NCBI GenBank assembly: GCA_017511405.1
Contig: JAFWKB010000060.1
Coordinates: forward strand, 1-18,809
Direction of reading: 5' to 3'
Length of the DNA: 18,809 bases
From: Candidatus Saccharimonadota bacterium
GTDB taxonomy: Bacteria > Patescibacteriota > Saccharimonadia > Saccharimonadales > Saccharimonadaceae
Shown: in pieces, positions 11,756 to 18,809 of the stretch
How the letters are laid out: each line of letters starts with the position of its first letter
Numbering within the stretch: position 1 is the first letter of the stretch
Program-made: the position numbers and the translations under genes
Notes under the pieces: generated by a model
What the model was told of the DNA's origin: nothing
The model's input: only the letters and a program-made list of their open reading frames with translations
The model's database searches: none

Positions 11756-14107
11756 ATGTTCAAAAAAATCGTCAAGCGCGACGGCAAAATCGTCGATTTT
11801 AAGCTGGAGAAAATCGAAGAGGCAATCCAAAAAGCAGGAGCTGCTACTGGCGAATTCGATAAAGAGCGCGCTAAGGAGCTCGCAATTGAGTTTGAAACCA
11901 CGTCTAAAGAAAACCTCAAATCTCGGATTCCTACTGTCGAACAAATCCAAGATGCAGTCGAAAAAGTCCTCAAAGATGCTGGCTTCCGCAAAACCGCTCG
12001 CGCCTATGCCGATTATCGTGCGGCACGTTCAGATATTCGCATCTCGAAATCCGACCTGATGCAAATCTATAAAACTATCGCCATCTCCGACGCTTCTGAA
12101 GATTCAGATGTAAAACGAGGTAACGCTAACGTTGATGGAAACTCCGCCATGGGCAAGATGCTTCAATTCGGCGCCGAAGGTTCTAAAGTCTTCGCTAAAA
12201 CCTCACTTATGAAACCCGAGTATGCCTATGCTCATAATAATGGGGACATTCACGTCCACGACCTCGACTTTTACGCTACTGGCACGCTCACTTGCTGCCA
12301 AACCGACCCGCTCCGTCTTTTTAGAAATGGTTTTAATACTGGACACGGTCATCTTCGCACTCCTCAGAGCATTGGTTCTTATGCTGCACTCGCCGCAATC
12401 ATCCTTCAAGCTAATCAGAACGAACAACACGGTGGTCAAAGTATTCCTAATTTTGACTATGCAATGGCTCCTGGAGTTGATAAAACTTTTCGAAAAGCCC
12501 TAAAACGCAATATTGAAAAATACAATAGTTTTGTCGAGGACACGAAAAAATGTGACGTAGAAATTGGTGATTATATTGAATTTGGCGACGACGCGAAATT
12601 AGAACGCATGAAAGTTCCAAAATCAATCATTAAAGTTTCTACTGAAGATACGGAAAATGAAACCAGACAAGCTATGGAGGGTTTCATTCATAACCTTAAC
12701 ACGATGCATTCTCGCGCCGGCGCTCAAGTTCCGTTTACTTCAATTAACTTTGGGACTGATACCTCGCCCGCCGGCCGCTTAGTTTCCAAAATGCTTCTTG
12801 AAGCTACCGATAAAGGTCTCGGCAAGGGCGAAACTCCAATCTTCCCAATCTCCATCTTCAAAGTTAAAGAAGGCATTAACTATAACCCCGAAGATCCAAA
12901 TTATGATCTGTTCAAACGCTCCATGGAGGTTTCTGCGAAACGTCTCTTCCCGAATTTTTGTTTTATTGACGCTCCTTACAACCTAAAGTATTACAAACCC
13001 GGCGATTATCGTACGGAAATTGCCACTATGGGCTGCCGCACTCGTGTCTTTGCCTCTGTTTTTCCCGAATCGGACGGTATCGTTACAGGCCGTGGAAACC
13101 TCAGCTTTACCACGATAAACCTCGTTCGTCTGGGTATCAAACACGGCATCGCTCTCGGAGAAAGAGAAGAAGCTGACTGGACTGGCTTTTTTAACGATCT
13201 TGATAAAATGCTCGAGCTCTGCGAAGGTGAACTTTACGAACGTTTCGAATTCCAAGCTAACCAACATGTCCGCAACTTCCCGTTCCTTATGGGTCAAGGC
13301 AACTGGTTTGGCTCGGAAAAACTTTCACCAAACGACACTCTCCGCGACGTGATTAAACATGGAACCTTGAGTATCGGCTTTATTGGTCTTGCCGAAACTC
13401 TCGTTGCGATGACCGGAAAACATCACGGTGAATCTGAAGATAGCGAAGAACTCGGCCTCGACATCATTGCGCATATGCGAGAAAAATGTGATGAATTCTC
13501 TAAAAAACACCACCTAAACTTCTCTCTCCTCGCCACTCCTGCCGAAGGACTTGCTGGCCGCTTTACAAAAATGGATCGTCGCGAATATGGTGTTATCAAA
13601 AATGTAACCGACCGCGATTTTTACACCAACTCATTCCATATCCCTGTCTACTACCCAATTTCCGCCTTCCGCAAAATCGAACTCGAGGCTCCCTATCACG
13701 AACTATGTAATGCTGGCCACATTTCTTACATCGAGCTCGATGGCGACCCGTCCCAAAATATCGAAGCTTTCGAGGCCGTAATTAGAAAAATGCACGATTC
13801 TGGCATTGGTTACGGTTCTGTTAATCACCCCGTCGACCGCGATCCTGTTTGCGGATTCTCTGGAATTATCTCGGGAAGCACCTGTCCAAGCTGTGGTCGT
13901 GAAGAAGGTGAGATTCCATTCGAACGCCTCCGTCGAATTACCGGTTATCTTGTTGGTACGCTTGACCGTTGGAATGACGGCAAAAAAGCCGAGGAGCGCG
14001 AACGCGTAAAACACAACGTTGATGGTGTCTATTCTAAAACCGAAAAGACCGCGCGCGAAGCTGCCAAAATCTCCGACGAATATGCCGCAGCGTTAGGAAA
14101 GAAATAG
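11756..14107 (+). CDS. nrdD: Anaerobic (class III) ribonucleoside-triphosphate reductase, catalytic subunit
   Basis: Reduces ribonucleoside triphosphates to deoxyribonucleotides using a glycyl radical, which oxygen destroys. It has 783 residues. The start is ATG 11756, nine bases after AAAGGA; an in-frame TTG at 11747 would leave no spacing. Residues ~1-93 are an ATP-cone (allosteric domain). The core carries Cys180/Cys181 in the TLTCCQTD motif and Cys427 in MGCRTR, where the active-site cysteines are expected. Near the C-terminus, C699, C710 and C713 form the zinc-binding loop, with Asp696 where a fourth Cys would complete a CxxC. The radical glycine is Gly730 in RRITGYL, followed by RWNDGK and ERVKH. 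nrdG follows after one base. Expression is probably repressed by NrdR when dNTPs are plentiful. Confidence 0.97.
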   Translation: MFKKIVKRDGKIVDFKLEKIEEAIQKAGAATGEFDKERAKELAIEFETTSKENLKSRIPTVEQIQDAVEKVLKDAGFRKTARAYADYRAARSDIRISKSDLMQIYKTIAISDASEDSDVKRGNANVDGNSAMGKMLQFGAEGSKVFAKTSLMKPEYAYAHNNGDIHVHDLDFYATGTLTCCQTDPLRLFRNGFNTGHGHLRTPQSIGSYAALAAIILQANQNEQHGGQSIPNFDYAMAPGVDKTFRKALKRNIEKYNSFVEDTKKCDVEIGDYIEFGDDAKLERMKVPKSIIKVSTEDTENETRQAMEGFIHNLNTMHSRAGAQVPFTSINFGTDTSPAGRLVSKMLLEATDKGLGKGETPIFPISIFKVKEGINYNPEDPNYDLFKRSMEVSAKRLFPNFCFIDAPYNLKYYKPGDYRTEIATMGCRTRVFASVFPESDGIVTGRGNLSFTTINLVRLGIKHGIALGEREEADWTGFFNDLDKMLELCEGELYERFEFQANQHVRNFPFLMGQGNWFGSEKLSPNDTLRDVIKHGTLSIGFIGLAETLVAMTGKHHGESEDSEELGLDIIAHMREKCDEFSKKHHLNFSLLATPAEGLAGRFTKMDRREYGVIKNVTDRDFYTNSFHIPVYYPISAFRKIELEAPYHELCNAGHISYIELDGDPSQNIEAFEAVIRKMHDSGIGYGSVNHPVDRDPVCGFSGIISGSTCPSCGREEGEIPFERLRRITGYLVGTLDRWNDGKKAEERERVKHNVDGVYSKTEKTAREAAKISDEYAAALGKK

Positions 14108-14108
14108 T

Positions 14109-14618
14109 ATGAAACTAGCCGAAAAAGGAAAAATCCGCCTCTCTGGTCCTCTAGAAAGAGATTCAATCGTTAACGGCTACGGCCTTCGCGCCGTAGTCTG
14201 GACCCAGGGTTGCCTATCTCATTGCAAGGGCTGTCAAAATCCCGAAACCTGGGATTTTGAAGGGGGCTTCTTGGCTGATATTGATGACATTAAGAAACGA
14301 CTCTCTGAATTCCCCGGACAATCCGGCCTTACCTTCTGCGGCGGCGAGCCTTTTCTCCAACCTGAAGCTTGCAAAGACATTGCTGACTTTTGCCGCAAAG
14401 AACTTGGTTGGAATATCTGGAGCTTCTCTGGGTATACCTATGAACAAATCAAGCAAAAAGGTGGCGCAGCTTGGGAATTCCTCAAATCTCTCGATGCGCT
14501 TATTGACGGGCCGTTTATCCTGGAAGAGCGCGACCTTTCCTGCAAATTTCGTGGTTCTCGCAATCAGCGTCTGCTCCACCTCGAACCCGGAACCGGAAAA
14601 ATCCTCAAGATTGAATAA
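14109..14618 (+). CDS. nrdG: Anaerobic ribonucleotide reductase activating protein (radical SAM)
   Basis: Uses a 4Fe-4S cluster and S-adenosylmethionine to make the glycyl radical on NrdD. It has 169 residues. The cluster motif CxxxCxxC is Cys35, Cys39 and Cys42, followed by QNPETW as in other NrdG proteins. GGEP (78-81) is the SAM-binding motif, and RGSRNQR near 148-154 is typical of the family. The start is one base after the nrdD stop, so both proteins come from one NrdR-controlled transcript. Confidence 0.96.
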   Translation: MKLAEKGKIRLSGPLERDSIVNGYGLRAVVWTQGCLSHCKGCQNPETWDFEGGFLADIDDIKKRLSEFPGQSGLTFCGGEPFLQPEACKDIADFCRKELGWNIWSFSGYTYEQIKQKGGAAWEFLKSLDALIDGPFILEERDLSCKFRGSRNQRLLHLEPGTGKILKIE

Positions 14619-14626
14619 CCGTAAAC

Positions 14627-14655
14627 TTGACTTTTTGGCATAAGTGTGATAAAAT
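14627..14655 (+). promoter_or_regulatory. Predicted promoter for trmD-recG-rsmD
   Basis: TTGACT at 14627-14632 and TAAAAT at 14650-14655 have a 17-base spacer, and TG at 14647-14648 adds an extended -10. The predicted start is near 14662, giving a leader of only about seven bases before the ATG at 14669 and no Shine-Dalgarno. Confidence 0.75.
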
Positions 14656-14668
14656 AAGATTATATATT

Positions 14669-15337
14669 ATGTCCAAAATAAAATTCACTATCATTACTCT
14701 CTTTGAAGATGCTCTAAAACCTTACCTTAACTCTTCTATGATGTGGAAAGCCACCGAAAAGGGAATTGCTGAGTTTGACTTCGTTAATCTGAGAGATTTC
14801 GGACTCGGCCCTCATAAATCCGTCGACGACACCCCTTATGGAGGCGGAGATGGGATGCTTTTGAGATGTGAACCGGTCTTCGCCGCAATTGAAAGCGTTA
14901 AATCAAAAGATGAAAATGCTAAGGTTATCCTTCCTACTCCTGTTGGAGAAATATGGAATCAAAAACTCGCCCAAAAATTCAGTTTTTCTCCCGAAAACTC
15001 TCATTTTATCATTCTTTGCCCCCACTACGAAGGTTACGATGAGCGGATTTTGAGTCTCGTTGATTATAAAATATCTCTCGGAAAATACATCTTGACGGGC
15101 GGTGAACTTCCTGCTCTAATTATTATTGACAGCATTGTTCGTTTATTGCCTGGCGTTCTAGGCGGAGAAAACTCAGCCCTTATCGAAAGCTTTTCTGACG
15201 GTGATAATCTTGAATATCCTCAATATACCAAACCGGCTGACTTTCGTGGCATGAAAGTTCCCGATGTTCTTCTTTCCGGAAATCACGGTGAGATTAAAAA
15301 ATGGAGGGAAGAACATGCCTCTAAACATGTTCTCTAA
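14669..15337 (+). CDS. trmD: tRNA (guanine-37-N1)-methyltransferase
   Basis: Methylates G37 next to the anticodon in tRNAs reading CUN, CCN and CGG, preventing frameshifts. It has 222 residues, shorter than the usual ~240-250 mainly at the C-terminal end. SPOUT-family landmarks are present: PYGGGDGM at 56-63, HYEGYDER at 119-126, LGKYILTGGELPA at 137-149, and D154 with PGVLG at 161-165. The start at 14669 is chosen because homologous sequence (KIKFTIITLF) begins right there. An in-frame TTG at 14627 lies inside the -35 box and is rejected. The tail overlaps recG by 23 bases. Confidence 0.96.
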   Translation: MSKIKFTIITLFEDALKPYLNSSMMWKATEKGIAEFDFVNLRDFGLGPHKSVDDTPYGGGDGMLLRCEPVFAAIESVKSKDENAKVILPTPVGEIWNQKLAQKFSFSPENSHFIILCPHYEGYDERILSLVDYKISLGKYILTGGELPALIIIDSIVRLLPGVLGGENSALIESFSDGDNLEYPQYTKPADFRGMKVPDVLLSGNHGEIKKWREEHASKHVL

Positions 15338-17432
15338 AGTCGAGGAAATAAAGGGCGTCGGTCCTAAAACTCGCGAAATTATGGAAAAATCCGGAATTAC
15401 GACCGTCCGCGATCTTCTCTATTACCTCCCCCGCACTTACGAAAACTTCACCAACACAACTAGCCTTTCCGAGATTAAACCCGGAAAGGTTGTTGTTCGC
15501 GGAAAGATTTCCGATCTTCATATTGTCCGTAGCAAAAGAAAAAACTTTACGATAACCGAAGGTGTAATTCGGGACAACACCGACGCAATTCGCGTTGTCT
15601 GGTTTAATCAACCTTACCGTGTTAAACAATTTGACTCGAAGAAGGACTATTATTTTACCGGTGACTATACCTATAGCCACGGCCGCTACCAGCTCACCGC
15701 TCCTCGCGCTGAACTTGCTCCTGACACGGAAAAACAAGTAACTGAATCCGGGAGCTTTAAGCCGATTTATTCCGTAAAAGGGAGTTTTAAGTCAGAAAAC
15801 TTTAAAAAGATTTTCGAGACTCTTCGCCCCGACTTTGCAACAATCCCTGACCTTCTCCCAGAATCCGAGTCCTCGCCCGATTTTGTTAAACCCGGTGCTC
15901 GCGCTGACGCCCTCTTTAAAGCGCATTTTGCTGAAGACGACAAAGAGGTAAAAGAGGCTAGAAACTACCTTGCTTACGAAGAGCTTTTCGAGTTAATCCT
16001 CGCCGCAAATCTCAACAAAAAAGAAAACCAAAAGCTCCGCGCCCCAATTATTCCTTTTGAAGCTGAAAAAATCAAACAAGTTGTCGAAAAACTCCCTTTC
16101 GAGTTAACGAACGCACAAAGAAAAGCTTGTTTCGAAATTTTTAAAGATCTCGAAAAAAATCTCCCAATGAACCGTCTCCTTCAAGGAGACGTAGGCTCGG
16201 GGAAAACCGCCGTTGCCGCCCTTGCTGCCTATTCCGCAATTATTGCCGGTTATCAGGTTGCTTTCCTTGCGCCGACCGCAATTCTTGCAACTCAACACGC
16301 CGAGTCTTTAAATGACCTTCTTGCTCCGCTCGGAATCTCTGTTGCTCTCTTGACTGGTGGCATGAAACAAAAGAAGGCTCTCAAACAGCGAATTAAAGAT
16401 GGCGGAGTTGACCTCGTCGTTGGTACTCATGCCCTTATTACCGACGATACCGAGTTTGATCGGCTCGCCCTCTGCATTATTGATGAACAACACCGTTTTG
16501 GTGTCAAGCAGCGTCAGCAGCTCCTCGCTAAAACCGTTCAAAAAAGCATGAATGATGGCCTTGATGATTCGAATCCGACCATAAACCAAAAACCTCTCGC
16601 GCCGCATCTTCTCATGATGACCGCGACTCCAATTCCTCGTTCTCTCCAACTGGCTATTTTTGGCGATTTAGACGTTTCGGTTCTTGACGAGCTCCCTAAA
16701 GGCCGCCAACCGGTAGAAACCAAAATTATTAAAGAACTTGAATTTACCGACGAACTCTATCCTAAGGTTCGCGAATATCTAGCCTCTGGTCAACAGGTAT
16801 ATTGGATTTGTCGAAATATTGAAGAAAACACCCGTTCGGAAACCGTCTCGGTCAAAAAACAAACTGAGAAGCTCAAAAAGGTTTTCAAAGATCATAACGT
16901 TACTTTTCTTCACGGCCGAATGAAACCTGAAGAAAAGGATAAAATAATGAGCGAATTCGCTAATGGAAAAATCGATATTCTCGTCTCGACAACCGTCGTC
17001 GAGGTCGGCGTCAACGTTCCGAACGCAAACCTGATGGTGATTATGGACGCAGATGGTTATGGTCTTGCTCAACTCCACCAGCTTCGCGGTCGAGTTGGAC
17101 GTGGTAAAAACTCCGCAATCTGCTACCTTGTGAGTCCTAACGACATCGAGCCGGCACGTCGTCTTAAAATCTTGGAAAAATCAAACGACGGATTCTATCT
17201 CGCTGAAGCCGATTTAAAACTCCGCGGTCCCGGGGAAATCTACGGCTCTCTTCAGCACGGTGTTATGTCTCTCCAATTCGCAAGCCTAACCAATACTCGT
17301 CTCATTTCTGCTGCCTCGGCCGAAGCGAAAAAAGCCGCCGACGAATTCTCTAAAACTCCCGAACTCTTGGAAAAATATCCCGAACTAAGTTTCTCAATCA
17401 AAAAATATCAACAATTAACCACCCTAAATTAG
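15315..17432 (+). CDS. recG: ATP-dependent DNA helicase RecG
   Basis: Branch-migration helicase that remodels stalled forks and recombination intermediates. It has 705 residues. An N-terminal helix-hairpin-helix-like segment (KGVGPKT, 13-19) and OB-fold wedge (~55-135) precede the helicase core. Core motifs: Walker A GDVGSGKT 291-298, LAPTAILATQH 318-328, DEQH box 390-393, MTATPIPR 435-442, HGRM 533-536, STTVVEVGVNVPNA 558-571, and QLRGRVGRG 589-597. About 14 extra residues (roughly 410-428) lie between the DEQH box and MTATPIPR relative to the E. coli protein as I recall it. The start ATG has GGAGG at 15303-15307, inside trmD; an in-frame ATG at 15264 has none. It overlaps trmD by 23 bases. 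Confidence 0.97.
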   Translation: MPLNMFSKVEEIKGVGPKTREIMEKSGITTVRDLLYYLPRTYENFTNTTSLSEIKPGKVVVRGKISDLHIVRSKRKNFTITEGVIRDNTDAIRVVWFNQPYRVKQFDSKKDYYFTGDYTYSHGRYQLTAPRAELAPDTEKQVTESGSFKPIYSVKGSFKSENFKKIFETLRPDFATIPDLLPESESSPDFVKPGARADALFKAHFAEDDKEVKEARNYLAYEELFELILAANLNKKENQKLRAPIIPFEAEKIKQVVEKLPFELTNAQRKACFEIFKDLEKNLPMNRLLQGDVGSGKTAVAALAAYSAIIAGYQVAFLAPTAILATQHAESLNDLLAPLGISVALLTGGMKQKKALKQRIKDGGVDLVVGTHALITDDTEFDRLALCIIDEQHRFGVKQRQQLLAKTVQKSMNDGLDDSNPTINQKPLAPHLLMMTATPIPRSLQLAIFGDLDVSVLDELPKGRQPVETKIIKELEFTDELYPKVREYLASGQQVYWICRNIEENTRSETVSVKKQTEKLKKVFKDHNVTFLHGRMKPEEKDKIMSEFANGKIDILVSTTVVEVGVNVPNANLMVIMDADGYGLAQLHQLRGRVGRGKNSAICYLVSPNDIEPARRLKILEKSNDGFYLAEADLKLRGPGEIYGSLQHGVMSLQFASLTNTRLISAASAEAKKAADEFSKTPELLEKYPELSFSIKKYQQLTTLN

Positions 17433-17433
17433 C

Positions 17434-17970
17434 ATGCGAATCATCTCCGGAATCTATAAAAACAAAGAAATTCTCACCCCTGGAACAACCAAGACCCATC
17501 CCATGGGGAGTCGCGAAAAGTTAGCTCTGTTTAATATGATTATGCCGTTTTTGCCCTCTAAAACCGTCCTGGACGCATTTTCTGGCTCGGGTGCTCTCGG
17601 ACTCGAGGCTCTCTCAAGGGGCGCTTCAAACGTTGTTTTTATTGATTCTGACTCAAAATCCTGCGAAATTATCAAGAAAAACCTCAAAAATCTCGGTGAA
17701 AATGCCGAAAACAACGCAAAAGTCTATAAACTTCCCGTGAAAAAACTCGAAAATCCTGAAAATTCACGCAAAATTCCTAAAGTTGATATTATTTTTGCCG
17801 ACCCTCCGTATGATAATTTTGATCTCGAAGAGGTTAAAATTCTGCTAAATTTCCTCAAAAAAGGCGGGATTTTTGTTCTATCTTCGCCTAAGCCCGTAGA
17901 AATTGAAGGTTTAACTCTCCTTAAATCTCGCAAATACGCCGGTTGCTATATTTCTATCTTTGTGATATAA
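17434..17970 (+). CDS. rsmD: RsmD-family 16S rRNA (guanine966-N2)-methyltransferase
   Basis: Predicted to methylate G966 of 16S rRNA in the small ribosomal subunit. It has 178 residues. It opens MRIISGIYKNKEI as RsmD proteins do. The SAM-binding glycine motif (LDAFSGSGALGLEALSRGA, 46-64) is followed by the acidic FIDSD and the catalytic DPPY at 123-126. The segment usually reading RPT-x-x-R-x-KEALFN is THPMGSREKLALFN here (21-34), a variant I associate with Patescibacteria. It starts one base after the recG stop. Its TAA stop is embedded in the -10 of the next promoter. Confidence 0.92.
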   Translation: MRIISGIYKNKEILTPGTTKTHPMGSREKLALFNMIMPFLPSKTVLDAFSGSGALGLEALSRGASNVVFIDSDSKSCEIIKKNLKNLGENAENNAKVYKLPVKKLENPENSRKIPKVDIIFADPPYDNFDLEEVKILLNFLKKGGIFVLSSPKPVEIEGLTLLKSRKYAGCYISIFVI

Positions 17971-17971
17971 T
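17943..17971 (+). promoter_or_regulatory. Predicted promoter for the serine-rich surface protein
   Basis: TTGCTA at 17943-17948 and TATAAT at 17966-17971 have a 17-base spacer, and TG at 17963-17964 gives an extended -10. The whole element lies inside the 3' end of rsmD, with the rsmD stop TAA at 17968-17970. The predicted start is near 17978. Confidence 0.75.
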
Positions 17972-18014
17972 TATAAAAGATATATTGGGTGGTAGGAAAA
18001 GGAGAAAGATAAAT

Positions 18015-18566
18015 ATGTACGGCTATGTCGAACAAGACAATTCCCAGAAAAAGAAAATTGTTATCGCCTCTGTTGTCATGGGCGCAATTATTCTTGTTTT
18101 AATTGGCGTTTTAATTAGTGCCATAATCAAGAAAAATCGCCTCGCCATCGGCGGAGCTAATAATCCGGCAGAAACCTCAATCTCCTCAACCTCCACAACG
18201 AGTACAACGCCCGCTGAAAGTGGAAATTTGAACCCCGTATCCAACAGCGAAAATGGCTCTTCTACCTCGTCCGCTAATGGCTCCTCGGAAACATCTTCTG
18301 CGGCCGCCTCCTCAGCATCTTCTACCTCCTCGACCTCATCGACCTCTACTTCTTCCTCGTCTTCTTCTACCTCCTCAACCGCCTCCTCGACTGCATCTTC
18401 TGACTCCTCGAGAACCTCTAGCTCTTCTTCTCGAACCTCTACCTCCTCAACCGCTTCTCAAGTTCCTCAAACCGGCCCTGCCGAATCAATCTTCGGCTTA
18501 GCTCTTCTCTTTGGTGCAATTTCCGCCTATCTCCTCTCTAAAAACATCGTCTTGATAAAACTCTAA
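18015..18566 (+). CDS. Serine-rich surface protein with VPQTG sorting-like end
   Basis: A 183-residue protein. ATG 18015 follows AAGGAG at 17999-18004 (ten-base gap); upstream in-frame ATG 17943 lies inside rsmD and is not used. Residues 1-14 are polar and basic, and residues 15-38 form a strong membrane segment. Residues 54-149 are almost entirely Ser/Thr/Ala and surely disordered, a likely glycosylation or stalk region. The end carries V150-P-Q-T-G154, then a hydrophobic segment (~159-174) and a weakly basic tail. This is the layout of an LPxTG-type sorting signal, though the motif starts with Val and the tail has few basic residues. Having both an uncleaved-looking N-terminal membrane segment and a C-terminal one is unusual. 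The function is unknown. Confidence 0.8.
   Translation: MYGYVEQDNSQKKKIVIASVVMGAIILVLIGVLISAIIKKNRLAIGGANNPAETSISSTSTTSTTPAESGNLNPVSNSENGSSTSSANGSSETSSAAASSASSTSSTSSTSTSSSSSSTSSTASSTASSDSSRTSSSSSRTSTSSTASQVPQTGPAESIFGLALLFGAISAYLLSKNIVLIKL
18174..18461 (+). repeat. Coding serine/threonine low-complexity tract
   Basis: Imperfect reiteration of tct-tct-acc-tcc-tca type units encoding Ser, Thr and Ala. Serine codons are mixed (tct, tcc, tca, tcg, agt, agc), so it is not a simple microsatellite, but such DNA can still vary in length between strains. Confidence 0.8.
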
Positions 18567-18579
18567 TATTTAGTATAAT
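18552..18579 (+). promoter_or_regulatory. Promoter for tRNA-Leu
   Basis: TTGATA at 18552-18557 and TATAAT at 18574-18579 are 16 bases apart. The predicted start at about 18585 leaves a 4-5 base leader before the mature tRNA. The -35 lies in the last codons of the serine-rich protein gene. Confidence 0.7.
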
Positions 18580-18589
18580 ATACCCAGAC

Positions 18590-18674
18590 GCCCGAGTGGT
18601 GAAATTGGTATACACGTATGCCTTAGGAGCATATGCCTCACGGCGTGCTGGTTCAAGTCCAGTCTCGGGCACCA
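18590..18674 (+). tRNA. tRNA-Leu(UAG)
   Basis: The acceptor stem GCCCGAG (18590-18596) pairs with CTCGGGC (18664-18670), followed by A71-equivalent discriminator and an encoded CCA. The anticodon arm is TATGC-CTTAGGA-GCATA with anticodon TAG, reading CUN leucine codons. Position 37 is G, the TrmD target. A long variable arm with a GCC/GGC stem marks it as a class II (Leu-type) tRNA, and the T arm has loop TTCAAGT. Confidence 0.96.
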
Positions 18675-18699
18675 TTATCAATTAAACGAAGGAGCTAGC

Positions 18700-18809
18700 A
18701 TGCAAGAAAAAATCGCAGAATTGAATAAAAAGATTGACGCACTCCAAGAAAAGCTTTCCAAGAATGCCGTTTCTTTTGATAAGAAAAAAGACGCCACGAA
18801 AGAACAAAT
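18700..18809 (+). CDS. Unidentified protein, N-terminal part (3' end outside window)
   Basis: ATG 18700 has AAGGAG at 18689-18694, five bases upstream. Only 36 codons are visible before the window ends. They are rich in Lys, Glu, Gln, Leu and Ile with a heptad-like pattern (MQEKIAELNKKIDALQEKL), so a coiled-coil start is likely. The family cannot be told from this fragment. It probably shares the tRNA-Leu transcript, since no separate promoter is evident in the 25-base gap. Confidence 0.7.
   Translation, partial: MQEKIAELNKKIDALQEKLSKNAVSFDKKKDATKEQ

Noticed and set aside
15264..15314. Upstream ATG for recG
   Set aside because: It would lengthen the overlap with trmD, has no Shine-Dalgarno and adds sequence unlike RecG; ATG 15315 has GGAGG.
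17943..18014. Upstream ATG for the serine-rich protein
   Set aside because: It lies inside rsmD and coincides with the promoter -35 region; the AAGGAG points to ATG 18015.
18174..18461. Serine tract as a CRISPR array or simple microsatellite
   Set aside because: There are no constant-length repeats with unique spacers, codons are mixed, and a continuous reading frame is kept.
18253..18501. Leu/Pro-rich open frame overlapping the serine tract
   Set aside because: It is the shifted reading of the repetitive Ser/Thr codons and has no ribosome site.

Overview
The window looks like part of a small, tightly packed genome of a Patescibacteria (CPR) bacterium, most likely a Candidatus Saccharibacteria (TM7) member. 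The lineage call is inference. It rests on compact gene packing, a secreted cutinase-family protein, several surface proteins with xPxTG-like ends, and shortened or divergent housekeeping proteins. A TGA codon ends one gene and no in-frame TGA interrupts any CDS, so the recoded-TGA lineages (Gracilibacteria, Absconditabacteria) are unlikely. No gene-free stretch exceeds about 110 bases, and I saw no convincing intrinsic terminator.

Left part (1-3360): the 3' end of gatB (5' end outside the window), then a two-gene unit of a membrane protein with a bactofilin-like beta-helix repeat plus uracil-DNA glycosylase (ung). A dCMP deaminase-family gene on the minus strand meets ung tail to tail with zero bases between the stop codons. 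Left-middle (3361-7997): a secreted cutinase-like hydrolase fused to a von Willebrand A domain, and a 940-residue membrane protein of unknown function. Centre (8005-11647): a P2-type (Ca2+-ATPase-like) cation pump and a secreted, membrane-anchored protein with a Pro-Glu repeat.

Right part (11648-18809): the class III ribonucleotide reductase operon nrdD-nrdG behind a promoter that overlaps two NrdR boxes, then trmD-recG-rsmD. These are followed by a serine-rich surface protein with a VPQTG sorting-like end, tRNA-Leu(UAG), and the start of an unidentified coiled-coil protein.

The genes fall into three themes. One is nucleotide supply and uracil control (nrdDG, dCMP deaminase, ung). The second is translation fidelity and RNA modification (gatB, trmD, rsmD, and a tRNA-Leu with the G37 that TrmD methylates). 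The third is cell surface and exported proteins (five genes), which in a presumed host-attached bacterium may serve host contact. The anaerobic, glycyl-radical RNR points to growth without oxygen.

Promoters are unusually readable here. Many lie inside the 3' end of the preceding gene, with the -10 or -35 overlapping its stop codon. Three genes (5175, 8005, 14669) have no Shine-Dalgarno sequence and start 0-8 bases after the predicted transcription start, so they are probably leaderless or nearly so.
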